A DNA stretch of 64,000 nt from contig NZ_JAMBNP010000005.1 of the NCBI RefSeq assembly GCF_023715145.1, positions 372,001 through 436,000 on the forward strand, given 5' to 3'. The DNA is from Paenibacillus glycanilyticus (GTDB taxonomy: Bacteria; Bacillota; Bacilli; Paenibacillales; Paenibacillaceae). The position numbers and the translations under genes were made by a program. The notes below the pieces were generated by a model. The model did no database searches and was not told the origin of the DNA. It was given only the letters and a program-made list of their open reading frames with translations. Below are positions 49,639-58,054 of this stretch, piece after piece (the stretch's first letter is position 1; every line of letters begins with the position of its first letter).

Positions 49639-50495
49639 TGAATGCGGCAATAACGGGTTTTCGCAAAGGGAAGTTCTGGATTCATTTTTCTCTGATTGTT
49701 TATATCGTTGCAAGCTTATTCCCGCTCGTATGGCTGCTCATGTCCTCCTTCAAGACGAGCCGCGAGATTACCGTCAACACTTGGGCGTTCCCGAAGCAGT
49801 TCAACTTCGATAACTACAGGCAAGCGTGGGAAACGGCGAAAATCGGACTATATGCCTGGAACAGCTTTTATGTCACCATTACAGCTTGTCTGGTTACGCT
49901 GCTCTTTGCGGCGATGACCTCCTTCGCCCTGGCCCGGATGAAATACTCCCGGATGAACAAGGCCGTCTATCAATTTATTCTGTTTGGCCTGCTTGTTCCG
50001 CCGGGCGCCTTGTTCATTCCGCTGTACCGTTTGATCCAGCAGATGAGCCTTGGCGGCATTCATTTGTACAATTCGCATTTCGGCCTGATTTTGGTATACT
50101 GCACATATGCATTGCCCATTACCGTATTTATTATTTATGCATTTATGTTATCTATTCCGGGTGAATTGGAAGAAGCGGGCATTATGGACGGGCTTTCGGC
50201 CGGCGGATTATTCGTCAAGGTTGTGCTGCCGATCTCTATGCCTGCGCTTGTTACGGTTACGATTCTTAATTTTATCGGCAACTGGAATGAATACATTTTA
50301 TCCCAATTATTTATAACGTCCGAATCGCTCCGCACGCTGCCGACGGGGATGGCGAGCTTTAATGACGGCTACCGCACGAACTTTGCCGCATTGTCCGCTG
50401 CCGTCATTATGAGCATTATACCGGTGCTTGTTGTGTACTTCTTCTTGCAGAAGCAAATTATCGAAGGCATGACGGCGGGGAGCGTGAAGGGCTAA
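49638..50495 (+). CDS. ABC sugar transporter permease, MalG type
   Basis: 285 residues with six predicted membrane segments. The EAA loop is ELEEAGIMDGLSAGGLFVKVVLPIS (~175-199). GAGGAGG lies inside the end of the previous gene, giving translational coupling. No ATPase gene is nearby, so a shared ATPase is implied. Confidence 0.9.
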   Translation: MNAAITGFRKGKFWIHFSLIVYIVASLFPLVWLLMSSFKTSREITVNTWAFPKQFNFDNYRQAWETAKIGLYAWNSFYVTITACLVTLLFAAMTSFALARMKYSRMNKAVYQFILFGLLVPPGALFIPLYRLIQQMSLGGIHLYNSHFGLILVYCTYALPITVFIIYAFMLSIPGELEEAGIMDGLSAGGLFVKVVLPISMPALVTVTILNFIGNWNEYILSQLFITSESLRTLPTGMASFNDGYRTNFAALSAAVIMSIIPVLVVYFFLQKQIIEGMTAGSVKG

Positions 50496-50519
50496 GGATG
50501 ATCGGAAGGGGCCCGCTAG

Positions 50520-52340
50520 ATGAATTTGAGACCGAAGTTGATGCTTGCTTTTATTTTTCTGGTCGTGGTTCCCATGATAGGACTTGGCATCGTGTCTTTT
50601 CTGAATACGGAATCCGTTCTGGAGAAGAAATACAGCGAGCAGACCGAGATCTCGCTCAAGGCCGTCGGAGGGAATATCAAGTACTTCTTCAAGGAGCTTG
50701 ATCAGCTCTCCGACGGTAATTTAACGAGCTCCGAGGTGCAGGACACGCTGAACTACAGCAAATATTATTCCAGCGATGATGCCAGCACCTTAATTGCGAT
50801 TAACCAGTCGGAGAAGGAAATGAAGCGGATCCTGTTCCAGCATCCGGCAGTCAGCTTTGTCGTGCTGTATGCCATGGATGGCACGATGTTCCGCGCCTTC
50901 CGCAACGATCCGACGACTTTTCGGCCGATTGCCTTCGAAGCCTTGAAGGACCAGCCCCTCTATAATGAAACGATTCAGCTGGGCGGCCGTCCGAAGTGGA
51001 TCGGCCCTTATGAGCATCAGGAGCTGACGGGGGTGGAGCCTCCGTTATTTACCCAGCTCAGGCTGGTCAAAGATTATGAGACGCTTGCCGATCTTGGACT
51101 GATGATTACGCAATATAAGACCGAAGAGGTCTACACGATGCTGAATACGTTCCTGAATCCGGAGGCGGAAGGTCCAAATTCCAGGTATGTCATTGTAAAT
51201 TCCGAAGGGCTTGTCATGCTCGACAGCAGCAAGCATTTCGAAGGAACGAATATAGCGGAATACTCCAGCGAATTGCCGCAGAACACGGCTGATTATTCCA
51301 GCGCCAGACTGCGCTTCGACGGGGAAGACAGCCTTGTCTCCTCGTATAATCTTGGATTTAACGGCTGGGTTCTGGTGTCGGTGAAATCCTGGGATATGCT
51401 GACGAACGAGAATGAACGTTTTGTCCAATGGATCGGCATGATTACGATTCTGTGCATTTTGTCGGCGATCCTGTTTAATATTTTCTTCGTGAACCGGGTT
51501 GCCAAAAGTATTATTAAAGTCGTTCGAAAGATGCGTCTTGTCGAGCAGGGTCTCCTGGATATCCGCGTAAACGCGCATGGCAAGGACGAAACGGTGCTTC
51601 TCGCCAACAGCTTCAACAGCATGGTGGAGCGGATCGGAGATTTGCTCACCGAGGTGCGAACGGAGCAGGAGCGCAAGCAGCATGCCGAGATGATGCTGAT
51701 GCAGGCGCAGATTAAGCCCCATTTCTTATTTAACACGCTGGAATCCATTAATGCCCTTGCTGCTCAGAATGAAGGCGGGAAAATCATGATGATGGTGCGG
51801 CGCTTAAGCAATCTGCTGCGCACCAGCATGCATCATACCGAAGAGATCTTCCTCAGCCAGGAAATTGAGCATGTACGCAGTTACCTGGAAATTCAGAAGT
51901 ACCGGTTCGAGGATTTATTTACTTATGAATTAAACGTATCGGAAGAAGCGTTTGATTATTCGATTCTTAAGCTGACGCTTCAACCGCTTGTTGAGAATAG
52001 TATCCAGCATGGCTTTGAGGGGCTTGAAGACGGGGCGGGCATGATTACGATTGAAGTCACGGTCGAGGCTCATCAGATTGTCATCATGGTTAGCGATAAC
52101 GGACATGGCATGAACGAGCAGACGCTCAAGAAGTTCGCCGAAAGCAAGCAGCAGCTGCCAAGCGGGAAGCGGCGCAATGCCGCGGAGCTGGGAGAAAGGC
52201 GGGGACTGGGGCTTCGCAATGTGGCGGACCGCCTTCGTATTCATTATGGTCCATCTTACGGATTAAGGATTTGCAGCGCAGAAGGATACGGCACAGTTAT
52301 TCGCTGCACCATTCCGAAAAACAGAGGTGAACGATTATGA
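50520..52340 (+). CDS. Sensor histidine kinase (YesM-like), second system
   Basis: 606 residues. TM1 is at ~8-24, an extracellular Cache-like sensor at ~30-295, TM2 at ~303-325 (IGMITILCILSAILFNIFFV), then HAMP. The kinase core has phospho-acceptor His ~401 in KPHFLFNT, N-box LTLQPLVENSIQHGFEG and G-box VSDNGHGM. GGAAGGGG precedes the ATG. It overlaps the response regulator by ATGA. It probably detects the substrate of the transporter upstream and regulates this operon. Confidence 0.9.
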   Translation: MNLRPKLMLAFIFLVVVPMIGLGIVSFLNTESVLEKKYSEQTEISLKAVGGNIKYFFKELDQLSDGNLTSSEVQDTLNYSKYYSSDDASTLIAINQSEKEMKRILFQHPAVSFVVLYAMDGTMFRAFRNDPTTFRPIAFEALKDQPLYNETIQLGGRPKWIGPYEHQELTGVEPPLFTQLRLVKDYETLADLGLMITQYKTEEVYTMLNTFLNPEAEGPNSRYVIVNSEGLVMLDSSKHFEGTNIAEYSSELPQNTADYSSARLRFDGEDSLVSSYNLGFNGWVLVSVKSWDMLTNENERFVQWIGMITILCILSAILFNIFFVNRVAKSIIKVVRKMRLVEQGLLDIRVNAHGKDETVLLANSFNSMVERIGDLLTEVRTEQERKQHAEMMLMQAQIKPHFLFNTLESINALAAQNEGGKIMMMVRRLSNLLRTSMHHTEEIFLSQEIEHVRSYLEIQKYRFEDLFTYELNVSEEAFDYSILKLTLQPLVENSIQHGFEGLEDGAGMITIEVTVEAHQIVIMVSDNGHGMNEQTLKKFAESKQQLPSGKRRNAAELGERRGLGLRNVADRLRIHYGPSYGLRICSAEGYGTVIRCTIPKNRGERL

Positions 52341-53986
52341 ACGGCAAAGTATTGCTCGTAGACGATGAACCGCACATTACCCGAAATCTCGAGAAGGTAA
52401 TTCCATGGGAGATGCTTGGCCTAACTGTTGGCGGGACAGCGAAAAACGGGATGGAGGCGCTTGAGCTGCTGGAGTCGGAAGCGTTTGATCTCGTCTTGTG
52501 CGATATTCGGATGCCGGTCATGGATGGACTGGAGCTGGTGAGGCATATTCGGGAAAAAGGAACGGAAAGCGACATCATTATGCTGTCGGGTTATCAGGAT
52601 TTTGCCTATACCCGGGCCGCCATTCAATATGGGGTGAAGGATTATGTCTTAAAGCCTATTCCTTATGACGAATTAACGGGAGTTATTGCCCGGGTAATGG
52701 CGAATCAGCGGCAGAAGAAAAAGCAGCAAAGCGAGGAGCGGCAGAAGATTGGCCGGATGATCGACCTTGCAAGCGAGAAGGTTCTATACGATATTCTGAT
52801 GGACTATACGGAAGTCACGAGCGGCAACTGGCTGTTTAGCGGGGAAGAGCAGGAGCTGGATAAGAAGTACGTGCTGATCGTTCTTGATCTGGATGTAAGC
52901 TCGGAGCGGACCAAGGATTGGCGGGAATGGTCGGATAAAGAGCGTAAGCTGTGGAATTTCGCGGTATGCAATGTACTTCGGGAGAGGCTGCAGCAGAACG
53001 GCCTTCATCATGCGGTTATTCAGATTCGCGACGGCGAGTGGTGCGTGCTTATCGAATGCGAGAAATCGCAGTGCTATGATTTGAAGCAGATTACGGCATG
53101 GACGGAGCTTTTGCTCAGCGCGGTAAAAAATCACGTCAAATTGTCGCTTTATGCCGGCATTTACCGTGATTATGCGGATGTTACAGCCTTGTCCCAGGCT
53201 TACAAGCTGGTTCAGCAGGGAATGCAGCTTACTCCGGTTCAAGAGCAGATTGCCGTATACCCGGACGACCGTGTAGGTTCTTCGCGGGAAGACCAGGCTT
53301 TTTGGGATACGTCGGAGAAATTGATTGGCGCGGTCAAACGCGGCGATACCGTTGTTGTTGACGATGAGCTGAAGCGGCTGACAACTCAGCTCCAGCGAAT
53401 GAACGAGACTTCTCTTGGACGCTTCAAGCCGATGCTGCATTTCTTCGTGCTGAACCTGATGCGCGAGACGAAGGAAATGGGGATTTTCTCGCGCGAGCAG
53501 GAGGATCTGCTGTGGCTGAAGCTCGACCGGCGGTTTGGCATCAAGGATCTGCTGTCGGTGATCTTGCAGGTGACCAAGGCGGTTGCCGAGAAATCAACGG
53601 ATAAGAAAAAGCAGTCCGAACGTTCCATGTCGGAAGCCAAAGCGTTCCTCGGCCGTAATCTGTACCGGGATTTAAGCGTGGAGGAAGCGGCGACCCATGT
53701 CGGATTAAGCACTTCTTATTTCAGCCTGCTGTTCAAGCAGACCTATAACGAGACCTTTATCGAATACGTAACCCGCGAACGGATGGAGAAGGCGAAGTCG
53801 CTGCTTGCCGATACCATGAAAAGCATTGCGCAGATCGCCAAGGAAGTTGGTTACGCGGAACGGCGGTATTTTACGAAAGTATTTATGAAGTACACGGGGG
53901 AGAATCCGACGGATTACCGGAATAAGCATCAGCAGAACGCTTCCGGTCAAGCGGCGAAAGAAGGGGACGGGGAATGGGAGAGTTGA
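52337..53986 (+). CDS. Response regulator with AraC-type domain (YesN-like), second system
   Basis: 549 residues. The receiver covers 1-120 with VDDEP (8-12), phospho-acceptor Asp56 in VLCDIRMPVMDG and Lys in VLKPIP. The C-terminal AraC HTH (~435-535) includes EAATHVGLSTSYFSLLFKQ and IAKEVGYAERRYFTKVFMKYTGENP. It is coupled to the kinase upstream, and its 3' end overlaps nagZ by 13 bases. Unlike the first system, the regulator pair here lies inside the transporter-hydrolase operon. Confidence 0.9.
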   Translation: MNGKVLLVDDEPHITRNLEKVIPWEMLGLTVGGTAKNGMEALELLESEAFDLVLCDIRMPVMDGLELVRHIREKGTESDIIMLSGYQDFAYTRAAIQYGVKDYVLKPIPYDELTGVIARVMANQRQKKKQQSEERQKIGRMIDLASEKVLYDILMDYTEVTSGNWLFSGEEQELDKKYVLIVLDLDVSSERTKDWREWSDKERKLWNFAVCNVLRERLQQNGLHHAVIQIRDGEWCVLIECEKSQCYDLKQITAWTELLLSAVKNHVKLSLYAGIYRDYADVTALSQAYKLVQQGMQLTPVQEQIAVYPDDRVGSSREDQAFWDTSEKLIGAVKRGDTVVVDDELKRLTTQLQRMNETSLGRFKPMLHFFVLNLMRETKEMGIFSREQEDLLWLKLDRRFGIKDLLSVILQVTKAVAEKSTDKKKQSERSMSEAKAFLGRNLYRDLSVEEAATHVGLSTSYFSLLFKQTYNETFIEYVTRERMEKAKSLLADTMKSIAQIAKEVGYAERRYFTKVFMKYTGENPTDYRNKHQQNASGQAAKEGDGEWES

Positions 53987-55581
53987 ATTGGAGCAGCTGG
54001 ACGCTGCGGGAAAAGGTTGGTCAGCTGTTTGTGTTCGGGTTTCACGGGTATGAGCCAACCGGGGAGATTACATCGTTAATCGAAAACTACGGCATAGGCG
54101 GGACGATATATTTCGGCCGCAATGTGCGGAACGCGGAGCAGGTTCATCAGCTGTCCAGTTCGCTGAAGGAGATTGCGCATAAAGCCGGACGGCCTAATGT
54201 GCTTGTTGCCATTGACCAAGAGGGCGGCATGGTAGCCCGCATAGTGGAAGGTGTTACGCTGATACCCGGCAATATGGCGCTTGGCGCAACCGGATCGGCG
54301 GAGGGAGCGAGAGAAACGGCCCGCGTCTGCGGCGAAGAGCTTCGCTTGCTTGGCGTTACGATGAATTATGCGCCATGTCTGGACGTAAATAATAATCCGG
54401 ATAATCCGGTTATTAACGTGCGCTCATACGGTGATCGTTCCCAATTGGTAGGAGAGCTGGGGAAAGCGGCCTTGTTAGGCTACCAAGCCTCTAAAGTAGC
54501 GGCAACGGTCAAACATTTTCCCGGACACGGCGATACCTCGGTAGACTCGCATCATGCTTTGCCTGTGCTGCCTCATAGCCGGGAGCGGCTTGATGCGATT
54601 GAGCTTGCGCCGTTCCGTGCGGCGATTGCGGCGGGAACGGCTGCTATTATGACGGCTCATGTCTGTCTGCCTGCGCTGGACCCGTCGGGGAAGCCGTCAA
54701 CCTTGTCGCAGCCGGTATTAACCGGGTTGCTCCGGGAGGAGCTTGGCTACAAAGGAGTTATCGTCACGGACTGCCTCGAGATGGATGCCATTGATCAATT
54801 CTACGGACCGGCGAAAGGCGCGGTATTGGCGCTTCAAGCCGGAGCAGACATGGTGCTTGTCAGCCATACGTACGAGAAGCAGGTAGCTGCGCTTGAAGCC
54901 GTCGTTGCGGCTGTGGAGAGCGGTGAGTTGTCCGAAGAACGCATCCATGAATCGCTCGCGCGGGTCATGCAGCTGAAGCGGGATTATGAAGTCGATGCGC
55001 CTCTTCCTGCATGGGAAGAGGCAGAACCAAAGATGGCGACTCCGGCAAGCAAAGCGGTTGCCCGTCAGTGGAGCGAGGCTTCGGCAACGCTCGTGAAGAA
55101 TGACGGCCCGCTGCTTCCCCTTCGCAGAGAAGCACGTACGCTGGTGCTGTGGCCGGATATTAAGCCGGTATCGGTTGCCGATGAGATGCTGACGGGCGAC
55201 GGTACGCTGGGCGATCACTTGAAGATTCGCCTTGATCAGGTTGAAGAGCGCTTAATGAGCGGAACTGATCCGCTTGCGGGTCTCGAGGCGTTCGAGCAAA
55301 TTGTAGTTGTCACCTACGACGCAACTAAGCATCCGATCGAGCGTGAGATTGCAAACCATGTCGTTAAGCTGGCTGGTGACCGCACGGTTGCCGTATCCGT
55401 CCGCAATCCGCTTGACCTGAAGGTATATCCGGCTGCGAAAGCTTATCTGGCCGTGTACGAATGCCGTCCGCTCGCGCTGGAATCGGCAGCCAAGGTATTA
55501 ACCGGCGAGCTTAAGCCAACCGGTTCCCTGCCGCTGGAACTGTCCGCGCAATATCCGTTTGGCTGGAACGTAACGCTGTAA
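53974..55581 (+). CDS. nagZ: Beta-N-acetylhexosaminidase NagZ (GH3)
   Basis: 535 residues of a GH3 beta-N-acetylglucosaminidase. VAIDQEGG (~78-85), KHFPGHGDT (180-188) followed by the Asp191/His193 dyad characteristic of NagZ, and the nucleophile Asp266 in VTDCLEM are all visible. The extra C-terminal domain (~335-535) is as in Bacillus NagZ. No signal peptide, so it acts inside the cell, unlike the secreted Bacillus NagZ. With the ABC importer it could split chitobiose or GlcNAc-MurNAc taken up from cell-wall turnover. GAAGGGG precedes the ATG. Confidence 0.88.
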   Translation: MGELNWSSWTLREKVGQLFVFGFHGYEPTGEITSLIENYGIGGTIYFGRNVRNAEQVHQLSSSLKEIAHKAGRPNVLVAIDQEGGMVARIVEGVTLIPGNMALGATGSAEGARETARVCGEELRLLGVTMNYAPCLDVNNNPDNPVINVRSYGDRSQLVGELGKAALLGYQASKVAATVKHFPGHGDTSVDSHHALPVLPHSRERLDAIELAPFRAAIAAGTAAIMTAHVCLPALDPSGKPSTLSQPVLTGLLREELGYKGVIVTDCLEMDAIDQFYGPAKGAVLALQAGADMVLVSHTYEKQVAALEAVVAAVESGELSEERIHESLARVMQLKRDYEVDAPLPAWEEAEPKMATPASKAVARQWSEASATLVKNDGPLLPLRREARTLVLWPDIKPVSVADEMLTGDGTLGDHLKIRLDQVEERLMSGTDPLAGLEAFEQIVVVTYDATKHPIEREIANHVVKLAGDRTVAVSVRNPLDLKVYPAAKAYLAVYECRPLALESAAKVLTGELKPTGSLPLELSAQYPFGWNVTL

Positions 55582-55588
55582 ACAATAG

Positions 55589-55632
55589 CCGCCTCTGATG
55601 GTCATAGCTGACCGTTCAGAGGCGGTTTTTTT
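55589..55632 (+). terminator. Terminator after nagZ
   Basis: CCGCCTCTGA (55589-55598) pairs with TCAGAGGCGG (55616-55625), with inner GGTCA/TGACC, followed by seven T. Confidence 0.9.
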
Positions 55633-55723
55633 GTAATATCCTAACAAATAGGAATAGTTGCCCGCGTTGATTTCGTTATACCATATTTGTAAAGGAAAGC
55701 ATGGGATCAGAGGGAGGTCGTCT

Positions 55724-56296
55724 ATGAGAATAGCTGTCTATCTTTTTCTTATCATCGGCATTATTCCTCTGTTAGCCGGGTGTGCAAATACGCTGAATGA
55801 TCCGGTAACGGAGAAAAGAATCAAGGAAATGCAAACCCCGGATCCCTCCTTGACCAAGGTCAAGGTAGAAACGGATGGGATGCTGTCCGATGTCTATGTA
55901 AACGAGAGGCATCCGTTTGGATTACATGAGTATGTATGGGCCGACATGGAATATTACAAGAATCATGATGTAACGCGCGGAGACATCGTGGTGTTCCGCA
56001 CAAAGAATAATCCTGAGCAACGGACCGATATAGCCAGAGTTGTGGGACTGCCTGGAGAATCCGTGAGGATTAAGAAGGGGCAGGTTTATATCAATGATAA
56101 AAAGCTGGTTGCTTTTTATGGGAATGATCCAACTTCCGACGATATTAATGATTCATGGGAGAAGCTGACTTTGAAAAGTGATGAGTACTATATTTTAGCT
56201 GATGTACGTTGGAGAGGGCTTAATGACAGCCAGACAAAGGGACCTTTTCACAAGGAAGATCTATTAGGGAAAGTTACGGGCTATCTGAAGAAATGA
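55724..56296 (+). CDS. Signal-peptidase-I-like lipoprotein, probably inactive
   Basis: 190 residues started at ATG 55724 (GGGAGG upstream). The lipoprotein signal ends LLAGC (Cys20). The mature part resembles the S26 signal peptidase fold: RGDIVVFR (85-92, box C), DIARVVGLPGES (102-113, box D), YINDKKL, and YYILADVRWRGLNDSQTKGPF (box E). The catalytic Lys before the Arg of box D is Ala104 here, and no S-M-x-P box with the catalytic Ser is found. A substrate-binding or structural role is more likely than peptidase activity. It stands alone. Confidence 0.72.
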   Translation: MRIAVYLFLIIGIIPLLAGCANTLNDPVTEKRIKEMQTPDPSLTKVKVETDGMLSDVYVNERHPFGLHEYVWADMEYYKNHDVTRGDIVVFRTKNNPEQRTDIARVVGLPGESVRIKKGQVYINDKKLVAFYGNDPTSDDINDSWEKLTLKSDEYYILADVRWRGLNDSQTKGPFHKEDLLGKVTGYLKK

Positions 56297-56459
56297 GAAT
56301 GTCCGAAATAAAGAGTGTGTTGTCGGATTTCCACAGTATCCTGAAGTAACTAAGTAAATAATTTTTCACTTCTTATTCGGTAAAACCTCTAATGTTATAA
56401 TGAATTGAATTATATGTTATATCAAATGTTGACTATAATCTCTCTTAGGGGTGATATTC

Positions 56460-57437
56460 GTGGAATACCGGGTGTTAGGACGTTCGGGCTTGCGAGTGAG
56501 CGAGGTCAGCTTGGGCTGCTGGGCAATAGGCGGGCCGTCGTGGCGGGACGGTAATCCCGTAGGCTGGTCCGGCAATGACGATAACGAGTCTCTTGCGGGC
56601 TTGCGCAGAGCCCATGAGCTTGGCATTAACCATTTAGATACGGCGGATGTCTATGGAGACGGCCATTCGGAACGGGTAATCGGACAATTTCTGCAGGATG
56701 TTCCGCGCGATTCCATTGTTGTCGCCTCGAAAGTAGGCTGGTTCAGAGGGACGGCACCCAACGCCATGCAGCCGGTACATATTCGTCATCAACTGGAGCA
56801 GACGCTTACGAATCTGGGGACGGATTATGTCGACCTTTATTTTTTCCATAATACGAATTTCGGACCGGACGACCGCTATTTGGAAGAAGCGGCCGACACG
56901 ATGCGCGAGCTCCAAAAAGAAGGCAAAGTCCGGGTGATTGGCCAGTCGGCTTACAGCTATGCGGACTTTAAGCGGGTATGTCCCGTAACGCGTCCGGATG
57001 TGCTGCAATTCCATTATAATGCGTTCGGCAACGAGTTCGATCGGCCGGAGACGAACCTGTTCCAATGGGCGGAACAAGAAAACCTTGGCATGGTGCTGTT
57101 TGGGCCGCTTGCTCAAGGCTTGCTGCTGGATAAATTCGATCCGGAGAATCCTCCTCAATTTGGCGAGGGCGATATCCGCTCGACGAACCAGTCCTACTCG
57201 AAGGAGCGTCTGCTCGAAATCCGAAAGCAGCTTCAGCCACTTAAAGAGCATTTCGGCGCCGATGCACAGGAACTGGTCCGCGCCGCTATTCAGTATGCTT
57301 TGGCGCAATCCCCGAATGCATGCGTAATTCCGGGGTTCAAGAATATCCGTCAAGTTGAATCCAACGCTCTGGCCGCAGGCAGACCGCTTAATGCTCAGGA
57401 AGTAGAGCTCGTCAAACAAGCTTTGGGCAGAAAATAA
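56460..57437 (+). CDS. Aldo/keto reductase
   Basis: 325 residues with the AKR TIM barrel. The catalytic tetrad is visible: Asp60 and Tyr65 (HLDTADVYG), Lys91 (ASKVGW) and His130 (YFFHN). NADPH-binding residues near the C-terminal IPGFKNIRQVESN are typical. GTG 56460 (MEYRVLGRSGL) is chosen; AGGGGTGA lies ~8 bases upstream and the N terminus then matches the family, whereas the earlier GTG 56451 lies in that box. The substrate is unknown. It is convergent with the NUDIX gene. Confidence 0.88.
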   Translation: MEYRVLGRSGLRVSEVSLGCWAIGGPSWRDGNPVGWSGNDDNESLAGLRRAHELGINHLDTADVYGDGHSERVIGQFLQDVPRDSIVVASKVGWFRGTAPNAMQPVHIRHQLEQTLTNLGTDYVDLYFFHNTNFGPDDRYLEEAADTMRELQKEGKVRVIGQSAYSYADFKRVCPVTRPDVLQFHYNAFGNEFDRPETNLFQWAEQENLGMVLFGPLAQGLLLDKFDPENPPQFGEGDIRSTNQSYSKERLLEIRKQLQPLKEHFGADAQELVRAAIQYALAQSPNACVIPGFKNIRQVESNALAAGRPLNAQEVELVKQALGRK

Positions 57438-57445
57438 TAAAAAAT

Positions 57446-57494
57446 AAAGCTCCCTCGAACCCAGTGTCAGCTGGATGTGAAGGAGCTTTGTTTT
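57446..57494. terminator. Bidirectional terminator
   Basis: AAAGCTCC (57446-57453) pairs with GGAGCTTT (57482-57489), T/A-rich on both sides, between convergent aldo/keto reductase and NUDIX genes. Confidence 0.8.
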
Positions 57495-57495
57495 G

Positions 57496-57924
57496 TCATA
57501 CCCACTGTCTTGGGCCAATCGCATGGAAGAGAGTATGACGGTTTGATTGAAGAGCATCCCGGATGCGATTGCAGGTGAAATCGCTAATCGGCCGAGGGAG
57601 ATCATCGGGAGAACAGTAGCGGCATTCCAATATTTCCGGAGAGCTAGGAATAGGCTGCTGATTGCCATCGCTAACGGCGATAAAGACAAAATGATGCATA
57701 TCATACGCCGGATCATAGTAAATCCCTGTTAATTCGCCAATCTCAACCTGCAGTCCGGTCTCTTCCAGTACCTCTCTTGCTGCGGTTTGTTGTGCGGATT
57801 CATTCACTTCCGATTTGCCTCCCGGCAGATCCCAGTTGTTCTTGCCATAACTGTGTTTGACAAGGAGTACCTGGCCTTCGGTATTTGCAATAATTGCTGC
57901 TGCACCCATTAGCTTGTCTGACAT
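57496..57924 (-). CDS. NUDIX hydrolase
   Basis: 142 residues. The NUDIX box G-x5-E-x7-R-E-x2-E-E-x-G is complete as GGKSEVNESAQQTAAREVLEE followed by TGL (~36-58). It hydrolyses nucleoside diphosphates linked to another moiety; whether the target is an oxidised nucleotide, a sugar nucleotide or something else is not visible. GAGGAGG precedes the ATG. It is divergent from the rhamnosidase gene. Confidence 0.88.
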   Translation of the reverse strand: MSDKLMGAAAIIANTEGQVLLVKHSYGKNNWDLPGGKSEVNESAQQTAAREVLEETGLQVEIGELTGIYYDPAYDMHHFVFIAVSDGNQQPIPSSPEILECRYCSPDDLPRPISDFTCNRIRDALQSNRHTLFHAIGPRQWV

Positions 57925-57997
57925 TTCGAATTCCTCCTCGATGTTTAATCTAATGGTTAAACGCCAGATTATGGAATTTAGTTGCGGTAACGCTTAT

Positions 57998-58019
57998 TGG
58001 GAGGCTCCCATTATTTTTT
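57998..58019 (+). other. Small palindrome with T-run upstream of rhamnosidase
   Basis: TGGGAGGCTCCCA is followed by TTATTTTTTA, 35 bases before the rhamnosidase start. It could be a weak attenuator or an operator. Confidence 0.35.
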
Positions 58020-58054
58020 AGCAGTCACATCGATCTTACTAGGAGGAAATGCTG

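Noticed and set aside
55724..56296. Active type I signal peptidase
   Set aside because: The catalytic Ser box is absent and the catalytic Lys position is Ala.
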